Assembly (NCBI GenBank): GCA_023427705.1
Contig: JAEZAL010000174.1
Span: forward strand, 1-6,552
DNA: 6,552 nucleotides
Direction of reading: 5' to 3'
DNA from: Bacillota bacterium
GTDB lineage: Bacteria > Bacillota > Clostridia > Clostridiales > Clostridiaceae
The notes under the pieces: model-generated
Told to the model about the DNA's origin: nothing
Database searches by the model: none
Seen by the model: only the letters and a program-made list of their open reading frames with translations
Part shown: in pieces, positions 5,661 through 6,552 of the stretch
Layout of the letters: each line of letters opens with the position of its first letter
How positions within the stretch are numbered: position 1 is the stretch's first letter
Made by a program: the position numbers and the translations under genes

Positions 5661-5685
5661 GAGCTGTGGCAACAGCTCCTATATT
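5654..5685. terminator. Bidirectional terminator shared by convergent genes, stem contains both stop codons
   Basis: AATATAGGAGCTGT (5654-5667) pairs perfectly over 14 bp with ACAGCTCCTATATT (5672-5685), with a GGCA tetraloop. Minus-strand transcripts end in a clear run of five Ts after the stem. The plus-strand T-run is weaker. The stop codons of both genes, TAG at 5658-5660 (+) and TAG at 5681-5679 (-), lie opposite each other in the stem. Confidence 0.85.
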
Positions 5686-6552
5686 GCATTTACTCTATTT
5701 AATATTTCATTGCATAATCTATGTGTTTCTAATGAATCCTCTATAGTTAAATTATTTTGGTTACTATTTTCTATATTTTTTATAAATTCTTTTATTATAA
5801 CCTCAAATCCTCTTCTATAAAGAATGTTATCCCAATCATTGAATTTTAAATTCTCCTCAATATTATTTGATAGAACTTTAGAATTAGCTAAGTCTTTTAC
5901 AATTACCTTTGTTCCAGAAGAATAATATTCTAACACTTCTTCATTAGCTCCACTATCTCTGTTCATTATGGCAATACAAGTTGTATTATTATTTCCTAAA
6001 GTAACAACTAAATTATGAAGCAATCCATTTTCTTTTTTTCCTGAAACATTTAGTATTTCTAATTTATCCTTAACTAAAAATCTTATTGTATCAATAACAT
6101 GTATAAAGTCATCTAAAATAAATACAACTGGATCCTTAGGACTTCTAATTCTGTTTTTTTCTAGTTTTATTATTGAAGGTTGTCCTACTTCTTGTAATCT
6201 AGAATACATTGGTGCAAACCTTCTATTAAAGCCAACCATAAATAGCTTATCATGATTCTTAGCTAAATTTGATAACCTAACACTATCTTCATAGCTATAA
6301 CTTATAGGCTTATCCACATATACATGAATATTATTATTTAATAACTTTTCAATTATTTCTGCATGACTTTCTGTTGCTGTATGGATAAACGCTGCATCTA
6401 TATTTTTATTTATTAACTCGTCTACCGAAGATACAGCTTCAGATACTCTGTATTTCTTAGAAAAATAATTTAGCTTCTCTACGTTTCTAGTACAGAAAAC
6501 TAATTCTATATTATCTAATGATGTTATAACTGGTAAATATGCTTTTTCACAT
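5679..6552 (-). CDS. Gfo/Idh/MocA family oxidoreductase, YceM/MviM-like (partial, N-terminus off window)
   Basis: The frame is open from the right edge (first full codon 6551-6549) to TAG at 5681-5679, giving 290 residues; the missing N-terminus would hold the nucleotide-binding GxGxxG. The window starts at CEKAYLPVI, matching the K-A-(W/Y)-LPV that follows the glycine loop in this subgroup. The Rossmann part continues through AAFIHTATESHAEII and HVYVDKPIS; its Lys81 (window numbering) is the conserved lysine of the E/DKP motif. MVGFNRRFAPMY and DDFIHVIDTIRFL follow. They closely resemble E. coli YceM/MviM, and the His of DDFIHVID is the likely active-site partner. The family uses NAD(P)(H) on sugar-like or cyclitol substrates; this subgroup's substrate is unknown. 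A GTG inside the frame at 6317-6315 is the Val of VDKP, not a start. The C-terminus shares a terminator with the AI-2E family gene. Confidence 0.9.
   Translation of the reverse strand, partial: CEKAYLPVITSLDNIELVFCTRNVEKLNYFSKKYRVSEAVSSVDELINKNIDAAFIHTATESHAEIIEKLLNNNIHVYVDKPISYSYEDSVRLSNLAKNHDKLFMVGFNRRFAPMYSRLQEVGQPSIIKLEKNRIRSPKDPVVFILDDFIHVIDTIRFLVKDKLEILNVSGKKENGLLHNLVVTLGNNNTTCIAIMNRDSGANEEVLEYYSSGTKVIVKDLANSKVLSNNIEENLKFNDWDNILYRRGFEVIIKEFIKNIENSNQNNLTIEDSLETHRLCNEILNRVNAI

Noticed and set aside
6315..6317. GTG as a start for a shorter oxidoreductase
   Set aside because: It encodes the Val of the conserved VDKP motif, and well-conserved Rossmann sequence continues upstream to the window edge.

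Overview
The window is very AT-rich low-GC Firmicutes DNA. Codon use is strongly A/T-ended, the Shine-Dalgarno sequences are strong AGGAGG types, and the gene types fit a Clostridium-like genome. I cannot name the species from sequence alone.

Layout. (1) At the left edge is a minus-strand alpha/beta hydrolase (lysophospholipase-like); its C-terminus is off the window. (2) A gene-free stretch of about 320 bp follows. It contains a long-range imperfect inverted repeat whose right arm covers the ribosome binding site of the next gene. (3) A plus-strand pair of half-size CHR-domain genes comes next, together one chromate-type transporter, coupled through an ATGA overlap. (4) A 1.35-kb segment (about 2417-3770) looks like a non-autonomous mobile element. 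It has long imperfect terminal inverted repeats with a 27-bp core matching at 25 positions. Inside these are arrays of TCACA spaced exactly 12 bp apart, plus an internal 21-bp perfect palindrome carrying the same motif. It has no recognisable transposase. It carries a two-gene minus-strand cargo: an unrecognised basic protein interrupted by a -1 frameshift at a T TTT TTC heptamer, and a small membrane protein with a zinc-ribbon tail. (5) A minus-strand Nudix hydrolase (ADP-ribose pyrophosphatase type) is transcribed divergently from (6) a plus-strand AI-2E/UPF0118 family membrane protein that starts with TTG. (7) A minus-strand Gfo/Idh/MocA oxidoreductase of the YceM/MviM type runs off the right edge. 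It converges with gene 6 on a shared terminator whose two stem arms hold the two stop codons.

The flanking genes look like ordinary housekeeping or accessory chromosomal genes with no obvious shared pathway. The insertion sits between the convergent chr pair and the Nudix gene, exactly where a cassette can land without damage, and it contains terminators facing read-through from both sides. The element at 2417-3770 is the most interesting part: repeat-rich ends, transposase-less, with a candidate recoded or broken cargo gene. Family assignments rest on motifs read by eye; no database search was run.
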